Below, one piece after another: positions 22,907 to 30,879 of a stretch of DNA of 34,656 bases (position 1 is its first letter; the number at the start of each line of letters is the position of its first letter). This DNA comes from JBGLNJ01 sp034434835 (GTDB taxonomy: Bacteria; Chloroflexota; Anaerolineae; Fen-1058): positions 1 to 34,656 of the forward strand of contig DAOTXX010000025.1 of the NCBI GenBank assembly GCA_034434835.1, read 5' to 3'. Both the position numbers and the translations under genes were made by a program. Below the pieces are notes generated by a model. That model was not told the DNA's origin, did not search any database, and saw only the letters and a program-made list of their open reading frames with translations.

Positions 22907-22971
22907 CGCAAGCGCAGGGGCAGCTTCGACCTAACCAGTCGAGGCGCTACGGTTCGAGTCCGTGGCTTGCG
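22907..22971 (+). ncRNA. tRNA-like domain, copy B (no D-arm)
   Basis: There is a perfect 7-bp terminal stem, CGCAAGC (22907-22913) with GCTTGCG (22965-22971). A 5-bp stem TCGAC/GTCGA with a 7-base loop CTAACCA (T at the second position, as U33) follows, then a 5-base link and a canonical T-arm: TACGG, TTCGAGT, CCGTG at 22948-22964. Only 12 bases lie where a D-arm should be. If read as a tRNA the anticodon would be AAC. It is more tRNA-like than copy A and precedes the second copy of the conserved leader. Confidence 0.5.
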
Positions 22972-23187
22972 TTTTGTGTTTGCGCCGTAGGCGTGCATTT
23001 TGCAGACACCTCTACGTTGACCGCTCCCTCGTGGGCACTACGTTCTTTTCCCCACACTTCACGTTCCCTGATTTTTCAGGACAACCTCGCAACACGCTGA
23101 ATCAACTCCCATCTGTCCTCACGATGTCTGGTCGCAGATCCCCGTAAGGGGGCACTCACTCCCAATGAGTCGGCCAGTTGCTTCAAC
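22972..23187 (+). promoter_or_regulatory. Conserved non-coding leader, copy B
   Basis: The block 22994-23131 corresponds to 15489-15626 with the same length, and AGTCGGCCAGTT recurs at 23168. Small hairpins follow, including CCCC-GTAA-GGGG (a GNRA-type loop), ACTCA/TGAGT and, further on, CCTGTC/GACAGG. It lies upstream of the second operon, which starts at 23309 behind AAAGGAG. No gene is credible here. Confidence 0.5.
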
Positions 23188-23308
23188 GCGCCTACCTGTC
23201 GGTAGACAGGCATTGCGCGTCCACACGATCTGGTCCAGTCAACACGATAACCAAAAACGCGCGTGGTCGTCGTCCACGCAACCTGCAAACACGAAAGGAG
23301 AATCGCTC

Positions 23309-24298
23309 ATGAGTAACATGATCGGCTACCTGATCTGGTGGACCGTGCCCGAAATCGCCGCGCCCTACCAGGAACTCAACAAGCTGGCAGCACAAGTTGG
23401 CTTTCCATGCGACTGTGTGCCTAATCCGCCCGCTCCACGCCACGCCTGGGAGAAAGCGACCAACGTCGGCGGCGCGCGGGGACTGAAGCTCGATGCGCCG
23501 GTTGACCTGAGCAACCAGGTGTTCGTCGAGTACGGCACTGCGCCCGTCGTGCGGCTCATCACACGGCGGGTATCGGAATCATCGCCTGTCCTTCGCCGTC
23601 ACCTGGTGCGTGAGGCGGTTATCCCCCTCTCGCCCGACCACTGGAAGCAGCTCTCGCTGCAAACCGTGGCTGTGCTGGAGTTTGACTGCCACTCGAATCG
23701 CGCCGATGTCGAGATCATCGGCGATAACGAAGGCTGGGTCAACGGCAATCTGAACACCATCCTCACCGACATTGATGCTCGCCGCCACGCATTGCTGAAC
23801 CTGGCTGACGGCAACGATGTGCGCGAAGGTGTGCGCAAGCTGCTGGTCAATCTGCATCGTGTCACGCTGCGCGGAACGGGCGGCGTGTACTTTGTCCCGC
23901 GCGCCGCGCCCGACGCCGAAAGCAGCCTCAAGGCATTGCGAGCGTACATCAAGGGCTTGCAACCGTGGAAAGTCGGGCAACTGGAGCCATCCTGCAACGT
24001 CGTCCGGCTCAACGGCGAAGACGCGGAGAGCATCAAGGAAGAAATCTTGACCTCGGCGCTGGCCGAGTTCAAGGCGCGGCTCTCCGAGCTGGCCGAGAAA
24101 GTCGAGCCAGTCTTGCAAGGTCGCGCGCACGGCAAGGTCGCGGATCACATCACGCAGTTGGCGGCTGAGGAACTGCTCGCGGTCAAGGCGGCCATCGCCG
24201 CGTACCGCGAAAGCCTCAGTGATGACCTGCAAGGTCTGGCCGACATGGTCGAGATGGCCCAGAGCGCCGTCGTCAAGGCGGCGGGCCTGGGTGATTAG
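23309..24298 (+). CDS. Unknown 329-residue protein, first gene of the ATPase/VWA operon
   Basis: ATG 23309 follows AAAGGAGAATCGCTC. The protein begins MIGYLIWWTVPE and has a mixed alpha/beta N-terminal two-thirds (VAVLEFDCHSNRADVEIIGD, GTGGVYFVPR) and a long helical C-terminus (LAEFKARLSELAEKVEPVL, DDLQGLADMVEMAQSAVVKAAG). There is no signal peptide or membrane span. I do not assign a family. It directly precedes the AAA+ ATPase/VWA pair and may be a substrate-binding or adaptor subunit for it (inference). An upstream in-frame start at 23165 would run through the leader and is rejected. Confidence 0.6.
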   Translation: MSNMIGYLIWWTVPEIAAPYQELNKLAAQVGFPCDCVPNPPAPRHAWEKATNVGGARGLKLDAPVDLSNQVFVEYGTAPVVRLITRRVSESSPVLRRHLVREAVIPLSPDHWKQLSLQTVAVLEFDCHSNRADVEIIGDNEGWVNGNLNTILTDIDARRHALLNLADGNDVREGVRKLLVNLHRVTLRGTGGVYFVPRAAPDAESSLKALRAYIKGLQPWKVGQLEPSCNVVRLNGEDAESIKEEILTSALAEFKARLSELAEKVEPVLQGRAHGKVADHITQLAAEELLAVKAAIAAYRESLSDDLQGLADMVEMAQSAVVKAAGLGD

Positions 24299-24311
24299 CG
24301 GAGAGTGTGAT

Positions 24312-24749
24312 ATGAAACCCACGGATCTCCGCTGTGTCTTGGTCGAAGAGATCACTGCCGGCAGCTCGAATGCCTTTCGCTGGTGGAAGGTGTCCGTCAC
24401 CGGCGCACGTGAGGCTGTCTCGGATGTTACCGCCGCAGTCAAGTGGTTGGAATCGCACAGCTATCGGCAGGCCGGCGCCATGCTCGGCCAAGACCGTCGT
24501 CTCGCGGTCCTGTGGCTGGAAGAGGACGACCAGCCTGAATACCTGGAGAGCGCGCTGGGCGAGCGCGTTGTGCCCGCCACGTGCGCGTGGTCTCACACCG
24601 AGAACAAAATTGTCACGACGCGCACGGCAGGCCAGATTCGCCGTCAGCGCCGCCGCATTACCAGTCACGGCGAGGTGGACAGTCGAGACTTGCAGTTTGT
24701 CGAACTGCCTACGCTGGCCGCCAGGATGAAACTCTATGGATTGTCCTGA
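24312..24749 (+). CDS. Unknown 145-residue protein
   Basis: ATG 24312 lies 13 bases after the previous stop with GGAGAG upstream. The protein is compact, with alternating strands and helices (RCVLVEEIT, AAVKWLESHSYRQAGAML, RLAVLWLEEDD) and a basic segment (AGQIRRQRRRITSHG). No motif is recognised. Close spacing puts it in one unit with the 23309 gene and the ATPase downstream. Confidence 0.5.
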   Translation: MKPTDLRCVLVEEITAGSSNAFRWWKVSVTGAREAVSDVTAAVKWLESHSYRQAGAMLGQDRRLAVLWLEEDDQPEYLESALGERVVPATCAWSHTENKIVTTRTAGQIRRQRRRITSHGEVDSRDLQFVELPTLAARMKLYGLS

Positions 24750-24788
24750 GAACACATGACATTCAATGGAACTGAGTCAACACGCTAT

Positions 24789-24809
24789 CGGCCCGCACAC
24801 AGCGGGCCG
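24789..24809 (+). terminator. Intercistronic hairpin before the AAA+ ATPase
   Basis: CGGCCCGC (24789-24796) pairs perfectly with GCGGGCCG (24802-24809) around the loop ACACA. No T-run follows; the ribosome site GAAAGGAAAACGCG comes directly after. Confidence 0.55.
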
Positions 24810-24830
24810 AACACTTGAAAGGAAAACGCG

Positions 24831-26090
24831 ATGAACACTCCCTGGATTTCTCTCAATGGAACGGCGATCTCCCTCGAGCCGCCGCTGAAGACGACCCGCG
24901 CCAGGCGACTGTTGGCCGGGCGCGCGTGGTCGTCGCCGCCGCAAGACCTGTCGCCCGACAGCTCACCCGCCGACCTGGCCGACATCGCGGCTCGCTTGCG
25001 CTCGCTGCGCGACGCCGTGACGCAGCAATTCGTGGCGCGCGGCGAAATGGCCGAAGCCGTGACCGTCGCGCTTGCGGCGGGCGAGCACGTGTTCGTGTAT
25101 GGCCCGCCTGGCACAGCCAAGTCGTCGCTGCTGCGCCTGTTCGCCGAAGGTATCGGCGGCAAATTCTGGCGCATCGTCCTCAACCCCGACATCACACGCG
25201 AGGACCTCCTTGGCCCGCTCGACCCGGCGGCGCTCAAGAAGGGCGAGTGGCGCAGACGGTGGGCCGGCTTTGCCACTGCGGATGTTGTCTTCCTGGATGA
25301 GGTTTGGAAGACCAGTAGCCAAACGGCCAACGTCTTGCTTGATGGGCTGGAGGAGCGGCGCGTCGTCGCGGGCGAAGACGAGCAAGCAATCCCGCTCCTC
25401 TCGGCGATGGCCGCATCAAACGAAATCCCCGACACGAAAGAGACGCAAGCCGCGTATGACCGCTTTCTGATCAGGCTGAGTGTCGGCTACCTGCGCGATC
25501 CTGACGATGTGCGCTCGCTGCTGACCGCGGACGCGGGCACATCGCTCGTCACCGCGAACATCAGCACGGATGAAGTGCGGCTGCTCGCTGCGGCGGCTGA
25601 AGTCATGGCACTCAACCCGCCACAAGAGGTCGTAGACACGCTCGTCACACTCTGGCAGCAAGTCGGCCAAAACGGTCGGGCGGTATCTGACCGGCGCTGG
25701 CGCAAAACGCTCAAGGCTGCGTGCGCGGCGGCGCTGCTGGAAAACGTGTCACTTGCGCCGCGTCACCTGGGCGTCGCCCGCTGGACGCTCTGGTCAGAGG
25801 CTGACGAGGAAACCGACATCCGCAACCTGGTGCTTGGGCTGACCGATCCGGTTGGGAGCGACGTGCTCGACACCGAGGCACTGCTGGCCGACTTGAAAAA
25901 TGCTGCGGCGGGCCTGGCCGGTATGAAATTGCAGGAACGCGCCGAGGTCGCGGGCAAGGCGCGCAAGCTCGTCACGCGCTGCGACAAGCTGCTGGCCGAC
26001 CCGGGCGCAAAATCATACAAGACGCGGCTGAATGTCGTCAAAGCCGAAGCCAACGCGGTCGTCTCGCAAGTGCTCGACCTGATGGGCTGA
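24831..26090 (+). CDS. MoxR/RavA-like AAA+ ATPase
   Basis: This 419-residue AAA+ protein has Walker A GPPGTAKS (91-98), Walker B VVFLDEVWK (152-160), sensor 1 AMAASNEIP (Asn ~197) and an arginine-finger region AAYDRFLIRL (Arg ~211). The insertion LNPDITREDLLGPLD is typical of the MoxR/RavA clade. The C-terminal ~200 residues are helical. MoxR-type ATPases remodel proteins together with a VWA partner; here the VWA gene follows after 8 bases, as in ravA-viaA. Substrates are unknown. It has the AACGCGATG variant of the shared start context. Confidence 0.85.
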   Translation: MNTPWISLNGTAISLEPPLKTTRARRLLAGRAWSSPPQDLSPDSSPADLADIAARLRSLRDAVTQQFVARGEMAEAVTVALAAGEHVFVYGPPGTAKSSLLRLFAEGIGGKFWRIVLNPDITREDLLGPLDPAALKKGEWRRRWAGFATADVVFLDEVWKTSSQTANVLLDGLEERRVVAGEDEQAIPLLSAMAASNEIPDTKETQAAYDRFLIRLSVGYLRDPDDVRSLLTADAGTSLVTANISTDEVRLLAAAAEVMALNPPQEVVDTLVTLWQQVGQNGRAVSDRRWRKTLKAACAAALLENVSLAPRHLGVARWTLWSEADEETDIRNLVLGLTDPVGSDVLDTEALLADLKNAAAGLAGMKLQERAEVAGKARKLVTRCDKLLADPGAKSYKTRLNVVKAEANAVVSQVLDLMG

Positions 26091-26098
26091 GGTGCATC

Positions 26099-27676
26099 AT
26101 GCCGAAGCTGTGGCAATCCAAGATCGAGAGCGTGCTGGCCGCCGACCGCTTTGACTTGCAAGACTGGCGCTCGGCGACCGAAGCCGTTCCTGTCATTGAC
26201 GCGGCCGATCAAGTCGCCGCGAGCGAGTTCTGCGGTCATCCGGCGCAGGACGCATTCTTGAGCTTGTACAAGAGCGCGCCTCGCCTGGCGGACCCCATTC
26301 TGAGTGGTCTTGAACCGTTGGCCGACCTGGTGCGGCGCGGGATGGAGACGCCGCAGTGGGCGCGCCTGCGGGAAAACACTGTGGGCGACCTGGTGGGCGC
26401 GTGCGTCGGCGCGGCGGCGTTTGTCGAAGAGACATTGAAGGCACTACCCGACGATGCCAAGAAGCAAGCACAGGAACAGAGCAAGGCGCAACACGAAGCC
26501 GACCAGATCCGCGACAAGGCTGAGTCACTGGAAACGCTGGCAGACCTCTTGCGCCAACAAGCCGATGCGAAAGCAGAGAGCGATCCGCAGGCAGCGGCCT
26601 CGTTGGGTGAAGAAGCCGAGTCAGTGTCTCAACGCGCGTCTGAGGCTCGCCAGAAAGCAGACACGGCACAGCAACAAGCGGATGCCATGCGTGCGGCGTT
26701 TGAGGCGAAAGCCACTGCGAACGCACCTCAGCTCGCGGCGGCGCTCAATGTCGCTGCCAAGAAGGCCGGCGAGAAAGCCGCCAGCGCAAGCGAGATCGTG
26801 CGTGGCTTTTCGTTGGCTGCGGGCGGCGATCCGGCGCGCGTGGACACCAGCACCGCTCGCGCTGCAATGGAGGCGCTGCGGGTCAATCCTAACCTGCGCT
26901 GCCTGGCCGAGTTGTTGGGCTGGGCGAAAAAGATGGTGCGCGGCGAATGGCGCAAGTCATCCTATGCACGCACTGAGATGGTGGGCTATGCCGTGCACGA
27001 CCTGCGGCCCGAGACGATGGCGCCGGTCGAGTGGGCGGCGCTGCTCGCGGGTGACACAACACTGACACTGGACTGGCTGCGCCGCGCTGCCGATGGCGGT
27101 ATCCGGCACCGCAAGTTCAGCGGCCAGGAGCAGCCCCCTAAAGGGGATCTTCGACAAGGGCGCGGACCGCTCGTGCTCGTCCGAGACGAGAGCGGCTCGA
27201 TGGAGGGCGCGCCGCACGCGCTGGCTGTTGCGTTGGAATGGGCGCTGATCGAGATCGCGCGCCGTGATCGGCGCGAGTTCTACAGCATCCCCTTTTCCGG
27301 TGTGGGCCAGTTCCAGATGTGGCAGGCCCCGTCGCCAGGCCAGCCCGATCCCGATGAACTGCTGGCGCACCTCTCGCACTTTTACGGCGGCGGAACTGAG
27401 CCTTATGCTCCCATCGTCAAAGCGCTGGAACTGATCGAGGGTCATCAGTTGCGTGCTGATGTGCTGGTCATCACCGACGCGGCCTTTGGCGCTCCGCCTG
27501 ATGAATTCATGCATCGGTTGGCCGAGACGAGACACCGCCAGCCGATACACATCGTCGCCGTTGTGATCGGCGGCGACACGGCACAAGCCGAAAGCTTTGC
27601 AGACCGCATCATCCGCACAGATGACTTGCTCCATGACCGCGAGCAACTGCGCGGCGCGGTCGCTGAAATTGTGTGA
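26099..27676 (+). CDS. VWA-domain protein (ViaA/CoxE-like partner of the ATPase)
   Basis: This 525-residue protein has a helical N-terminal region, a strongly charged coiled coil (about 115-225, rich in Ala, Gln, Glu and Lys) and a C-terminal von Willebrand A domain. The metal-ion site is intact: DESGSM (363-368), the Thr of GGGTEP (about 433) and ITDAAFG (about 459). The arrangement follows ViaA/CoxE proteins, which pair with MoxR-type ATPases as chaperone-like complexes. The coiled coil is longer than I would expect for ViaA. It starts 8 bases after the ATPase stop, so stoichiometric co-expression is likely. Confidence 0.82.
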   Translation: MPKLWQSKIESVLAADRFDLQDWRSATEAVPVIDAADQVAASEFCGHPAQDAFLSLYKSAPRLADPILSGLEPLADLVRRGMETPQWARLRENTVGDLVGACVGAAAFVEETLKALPDDAKKQAQEQSKAQHEADQIRDKAESLETLADLLRQQADAKAESDPQAAASLGEEAESVSQRASEARQKADTAQQQADAMRAAFEAKATANAPQLAAALNVAAKKAGEKAASASEIVRGFSLAAGGDPARVDTSTARAAMEALRVNPNLRCLAELLGWAKKMVRGEWRKSSYARTEMVGYAVHDLRPETMAPVEWAALLAGDTTLTLDWLRRAADGGIRHRKFSGQEQPPKGDLRQGRGPLVLVRDESGSMEGAPHALAVALEWALIEIARRDRREFYSIPFSGVGQFQMWQAPSPGQPDPDELLAHLSHFYGGGTEPYAPIVKALELIEGHQLRADVLVITDAAFGAPPDEFMHRLAETRHRQPIHIVAVVIGGDTAQAESFADRIIRTDDLLHDREQLRGAVAEIV

Positions 27677-27682
27677 CACGTT

Positions 27683-27709
27683 GCCCAGCAGGAGAAATTT
27701 CTACTGGGC
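27683..27709 (+). terminator. Intercistronic hairpin before the methyltransferase
   Basis: GCCCAGCAGGAG pairs with TTTCTACTGGGC, with one mismatch and two G-U pairs, around AAA. It is weaker than the other gap hairpins but lies at the equivalent position, between a stop and a ribosome site. Confidence 0.4.
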
Positions 27710-27731
27710 TTTCACGAAATGGAGAAACAAG

Positions 27732-30700
27732 ATGAAAGCCAAAAAGTACAGCTTGCCCTACTGGGTCAAGCAAAACACACGCTACGCCAGCCATCCTGAA
27801 AACGTCATCCTGGACGCCGTGACGCTATATGTCGAGCGAGGTGATCATCCAGAGATCAACTTCCTCGGCGCGCCGACTTCGGTGAGCTCAGACCTCAGCG
27901 AGCTCGGTCGAGCCGTCGAACCGCTGGAGCTGGCCTGCCAGTTGTATATCGAGTGGCGCAAAAAGCCCGGCGCATATCCAGGACTGTTCCCCACGCCGCT
28001 CGACGTGGCGCTGCGCGCGGCTCGACTGCTGGAACTGCAACCGGGTCAGCGGGTACTCGACGCAGGGGCAGGTTTCGGAAATCTTTCGTGGAGTGTGCGT
28101 GAATGTGGCGGCGCACCAGTTGGCGTCGAGGTTCAACCGTGGGTTCATCAGATGAACCAGGCGCTCGGCATGGGCGCAGAACTGGGCGACTTGCTCGACG
28201 GCTATACTCCGCCGCCCTTCGACGCGGTCATCGTCAATCCACCTTTCGGCAAAGTCTATGGCTCCACAGATGCAACGCTGGACTTTATGACGCGGATCGC
28301 CGACTTGTCCAGGCCAGGCACGCTTGTCGCCGCGATCCTGCCAGCCAGCTACATGACGGTTGCGAACCCGAAGAAAGCGCAAGCGACCATGATGGCGCGC
28401 TACGAAGTGTTGTCGGAAGAACACCTACCCGCAACAACGTTCCGGCCCCTGACGAATGTGGGGACGACGCTGTATCTGCTGAAGGTCACAGATAGCCATA
28501 CCAGCGCGATATCGCCTGGCAAGCGAGCGCAAAAAAAGGTCCGGCTTGTGCATCAAGAGGATGTGGTTGCTCAGCCGACGACTGAAGAATTGCTGGACAT
28601 CATCGAAGCCAAAGGCCGCGAGGTAACCGAATCACTGGCGGCGCTGCGCGCCACGGGCGAAGGCTCAAGCCCAACTGCGTTGAGCCCCCTTTCGCCTGCG
28701 GAACGCGGCGAGGTGGTGGCAGTGTCTACGTGCGGCATTGCCACGCGCGGCGCTTCATGCCTGTGTCTGCCCGACCCGCAGGGGGCTGTGCCTGGCCGCC
28801 CGCGCGCTGAACTGCCGGACGAACTCGTGCAGATCTGCGAGCGCCAACACGTCCTTGACTATCGCCTCACGTTCCCGAACCTAGATCATCCTGCGTTTGA
28901 GGATGACGAGTTGATGATCAGAGGCGCGCAGCTCGATACCGGTCAATGGCGCTGGGATGCTCTCTACTTCCACGACGGTGCGGCGCTTGAGATTGATCTC
29001 TGGCGCGAGGGCGACCAGCACGAAATCATCAGTGGCCCGGATGCCATCGCGGCGCTGGCTGCCCTCAAGAGTCACCTGCATGCCTGGGGCGTCAATTCCG
29101 ACATCCAGCTCGCACCTGATCCGCTACCGAGTGGCTTGCCACGCGCGCCGATCCCGTATGACCTGTATCGTCGCCGGGCGGCGCGGCATGTGCTGTGGCA
29201 CAGCCCAGAGCCGCAAGTGCGATACGAACAATGGGAAGATAACGGCCTCCGGTTGATCAAGATGCCGGACGGCGCGTGGTGGGCATACTATCTGGACGCT
29301 GACAATCAGGAACTGCCCATCCCGTGGGGCAAGGCTCCCGATGGTCACGACCTGCCGCTGACGGGCGACACCGCTGAGGAATGTGCGGAGCTGTTGCAAG
29401 AGCACTTCGAGGCGTGGGGCTGCCCGACGCTGATCACGTTCCGCGAGGAACCGTTCAAGAAGCAACTTGCCGGCGCGGTAGCGGACGAGTTCATCAAGTC
29501 CATTCCAACCTTTGGCGTCACGTGGCTGCTGTTGCCGGACGGTCGCCCGCGCGCTGCGCTGCCCGAGGGCCTGCGCGAGCGGCTGAAAGGCAACGCAGTT
29601 CACACCTTCCAGTTCCGCTGGCTGAACGAGCAGCCTGCTTTCGTCACTGCTTCTGACCTGCGGCTCGTCGGCGAGAGACTGGACAACGGCCAGTGGAAAT
29701 GGACAGCACAAGATGGCGCGGTCAAGATCGCGCGGCACGACCAGGGCGACTGCGTCGAGTTCATCGAAGGCGCGACTGCGCTCGAAGCGCTGGCCGCGCT
29801 GCGTGAACATCTGCGAGCATGGGAAATCAACACCCAACTCACCATCACGCCGCGTGACGCCTGGCAGGTTGACGAGATCGCACTGCTTATCCAGGAACTC
29901 GATCGGCGGCCCATCCTCGTAGACGATCCGAGCCTGGGCATCCTCACGCCGCATGATCTGGCTGCGCACGCTGAGCACATGGGTTACGGGTTGTTCAAGC
30001 TGGAGACCCCCGACTATCACATCCACTTCGACGGCGGGAGCGGCCTGCGCTGTTTCCCTGGCGGCCACGGCTGGAGTCCCATTGTCGTCAAGCGCGGCCA
30101 GTTCCCGTATGACACAGACGGCGTCCGCAAAACCCTGCAAGCGTGGCTCACCGAACTTGGTGGGCAACCCACGACAGGCGATTGCGCCGTGCGGTCGACT
30201 GAAGCGGCGCAATCGGCGCAGCCGACAGAACTGCCGACGCAACCGCCCGCCGATCCCGCCGAGGCGCGGCAACTGTTGGCGCAGGCAGAGAAGCTGTACT
30301 CCGGCTCTCTGCTTGCCCAGGGATCTAAAGTCAAGGGACTGATCCAGTACGACGGTCAGCAGTGGGTGTCCACTGGCGGCTGTTTCAGCCAGTGGGCCAA
30401 GCTCCAGCGGGTTGTGCCGCGCCAGGACTGGACAGGTGAGGTGTTTGACAAGTCCAAACCACACGGAACGTGCACTCCGGAGACATTCTACACGGGCCGA
30501 CTGGTCCAGCATCGCGGCCAGGAGTGGGTGATGACGGATGAGGTGTTGACCATCACTATTCTCGCCGCATCGTCCGTTGAAAGTACCGCAGATGTCCAAA
30601 CGCACGACGAGACGCCTGCAACTCAAGCCGCACCCACACCGAAGAAAATCAAGTCGCTGCCCGATGGCATCCCAGAGATGATCGAGGTGGATGTGGGCGG

Positions 30701-30866
30701 ACGCACCGCTCGATGGGAACAAGCCCAAGTCGTCGGCGTCGTGTCCGGCAAGCTGGTCTGTCAACTCGCTGGCGGTCAAGGGCATCTCTTGGCGCACACC
30801 GTTAGCAGCGTAACCACAACCATCACGCGGGTGAGGCGGGTTACTCGCCTCACCCGCATCACTTGA
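27732..30866 (+). CDS. N6-adenine-type DNA methyltransferase with large repeated C-terminal region
   Basis: This 1044-residue protein has in residues about 85-255 a class I SAM-dependent methyltransferase: motif I VLDAGAGFGN (108-117), a V-E-V acidic strand (GVEVQP) and the catalytic NPPF (169-172) of N6-adenine or similar amino-methylases. After a low-complexity linker come three related modules: TGQWRWDALYFHDGA...ALAALKSHLHAWG, NGLRLIKMPDGAWW...LLQEHFEAWG, and NGQWKWTAQDGA...ALAALREHLRAWE. Further Trp-rich segments (DGQQWVSTGG, RGQEWVMTD) follow. The modules look like internal duplications and may recognise DNA or a partner. There is no restriction nuclease beside it. ATG 27732 fits GGAGAAACAAG upstream; starts further 5' lie inside the VWA gene. 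Confidence 0.72.
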   Translation: MKAKKYSLPYWVKQNTRYASHPENVILDAVTLYVERGDHPEINFLGAPTSVSSDLSELGRAVEPLELACQLYIEWRKKPGAYPGLFPTPLDVALRAARLLELQPGQRVLDAGAGFGNLSWSVRECGGAPVGVEVQPWVHQMNQALGMGAELGDLLDGYTPPPFDAVIVNPPFGKVYGSTDATLDFMTRIADLSRPGTLVAAILPASYMTVANPKKAQATMMARYEVLSEEHLPATTFRPLTNVGTTLYLLKVTDSHTSAISPGKRAQKKVRLVHQEDVVAQPTTEELLDIIEAKGREVTESLAALRATGEGSSPTALSPLSPAERGEVVAVSTCGIATRGASCLCLPDPQGAVPGRPRAELPDELVQICERQHVLDYRLTFPNLDHPAFEDDELMIRGAQLDTGQWRWDALYFHDGAALEIDLWREGDQHEIISGPDAIAALAALKSHLHAWGVNSDIQLAPDPLPSGLPRAPIPYDLYRRRAARHVLWHSPEPQVRYEQWEDNGLRLIKMPDGAWWAYYLDADNQELPIPWGKAPDGHDLPLTGDTAEECAELLQEHFEAWGCPTLITFREEPFKKQLAGAVADEFIKSIPTFGVTWLLLPDGRPRAALPEGLRERLKGNAVHTFQFRWLNEQPAFVTASDLRLVGERLDNGQWKWTAQDGAVKIARHDQGDCVEFIEGATALEALAALREHLRAWEINTQLTITPRDAWQVDEIALLIQELDRRPILVDDPSLGILTPHDLAAHAEHMGYGLFKLETPDYHIHFDGGSGLRCFPGGHGWSPIVVKRGQFPYDTDGVRKTLQAWLTELGGQPTTGDCAVRSTEAAQSAQPTELPTQPPADPAEARQLLAQAEKLYSGSLLAQGSKVKGLIQYDGQQWVSTGGCFSQWAKLQRVVPRQDWTGEVFDKSKPHGTCTPETFYTGRLVQHRGQEWVMTDEVLTITILAASSVESTADVQTHDETPATQAAPTPKKIKSLPDGIPEMIEVDVGGRTARWEQAQVVGVVSGKLVCQLAGGQGHLLAHTVSSVTTTITRVRRVTRLTRIT
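30827..30857 (+). terminator. Hairpin at the end of the methyltransferase gene
   Basis: GCGGGTGAGGCG (30827-30838) pairs perfectly with CGCCTCACCCGC (30846-30857), extendable by two inner pairs. It overlaps the last codons of the methyltransferase gene and is followed at once by the ribosome site of the next gene (GAGGAGATCAACACG). Confidence 0.6.
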
Positions 30867-30879
30867 GGAGATCAACACG

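Noticed and set aside
15405..22971. Attachment-site repeats (attL/attR) of an element integrated in a tRNA gene
   Set aside because: The two copies are too diverged and too long, and lie inside what looks like one element, each upstream of an operon. A recent integration would leave identical repeats.
22907..22971. Functional tRNA-Val (anticodon AAC)
   Set aside because: Only 12 bases are available for the D-arm and none folds; no CCA end is encoded. Kept as tRNA-like.
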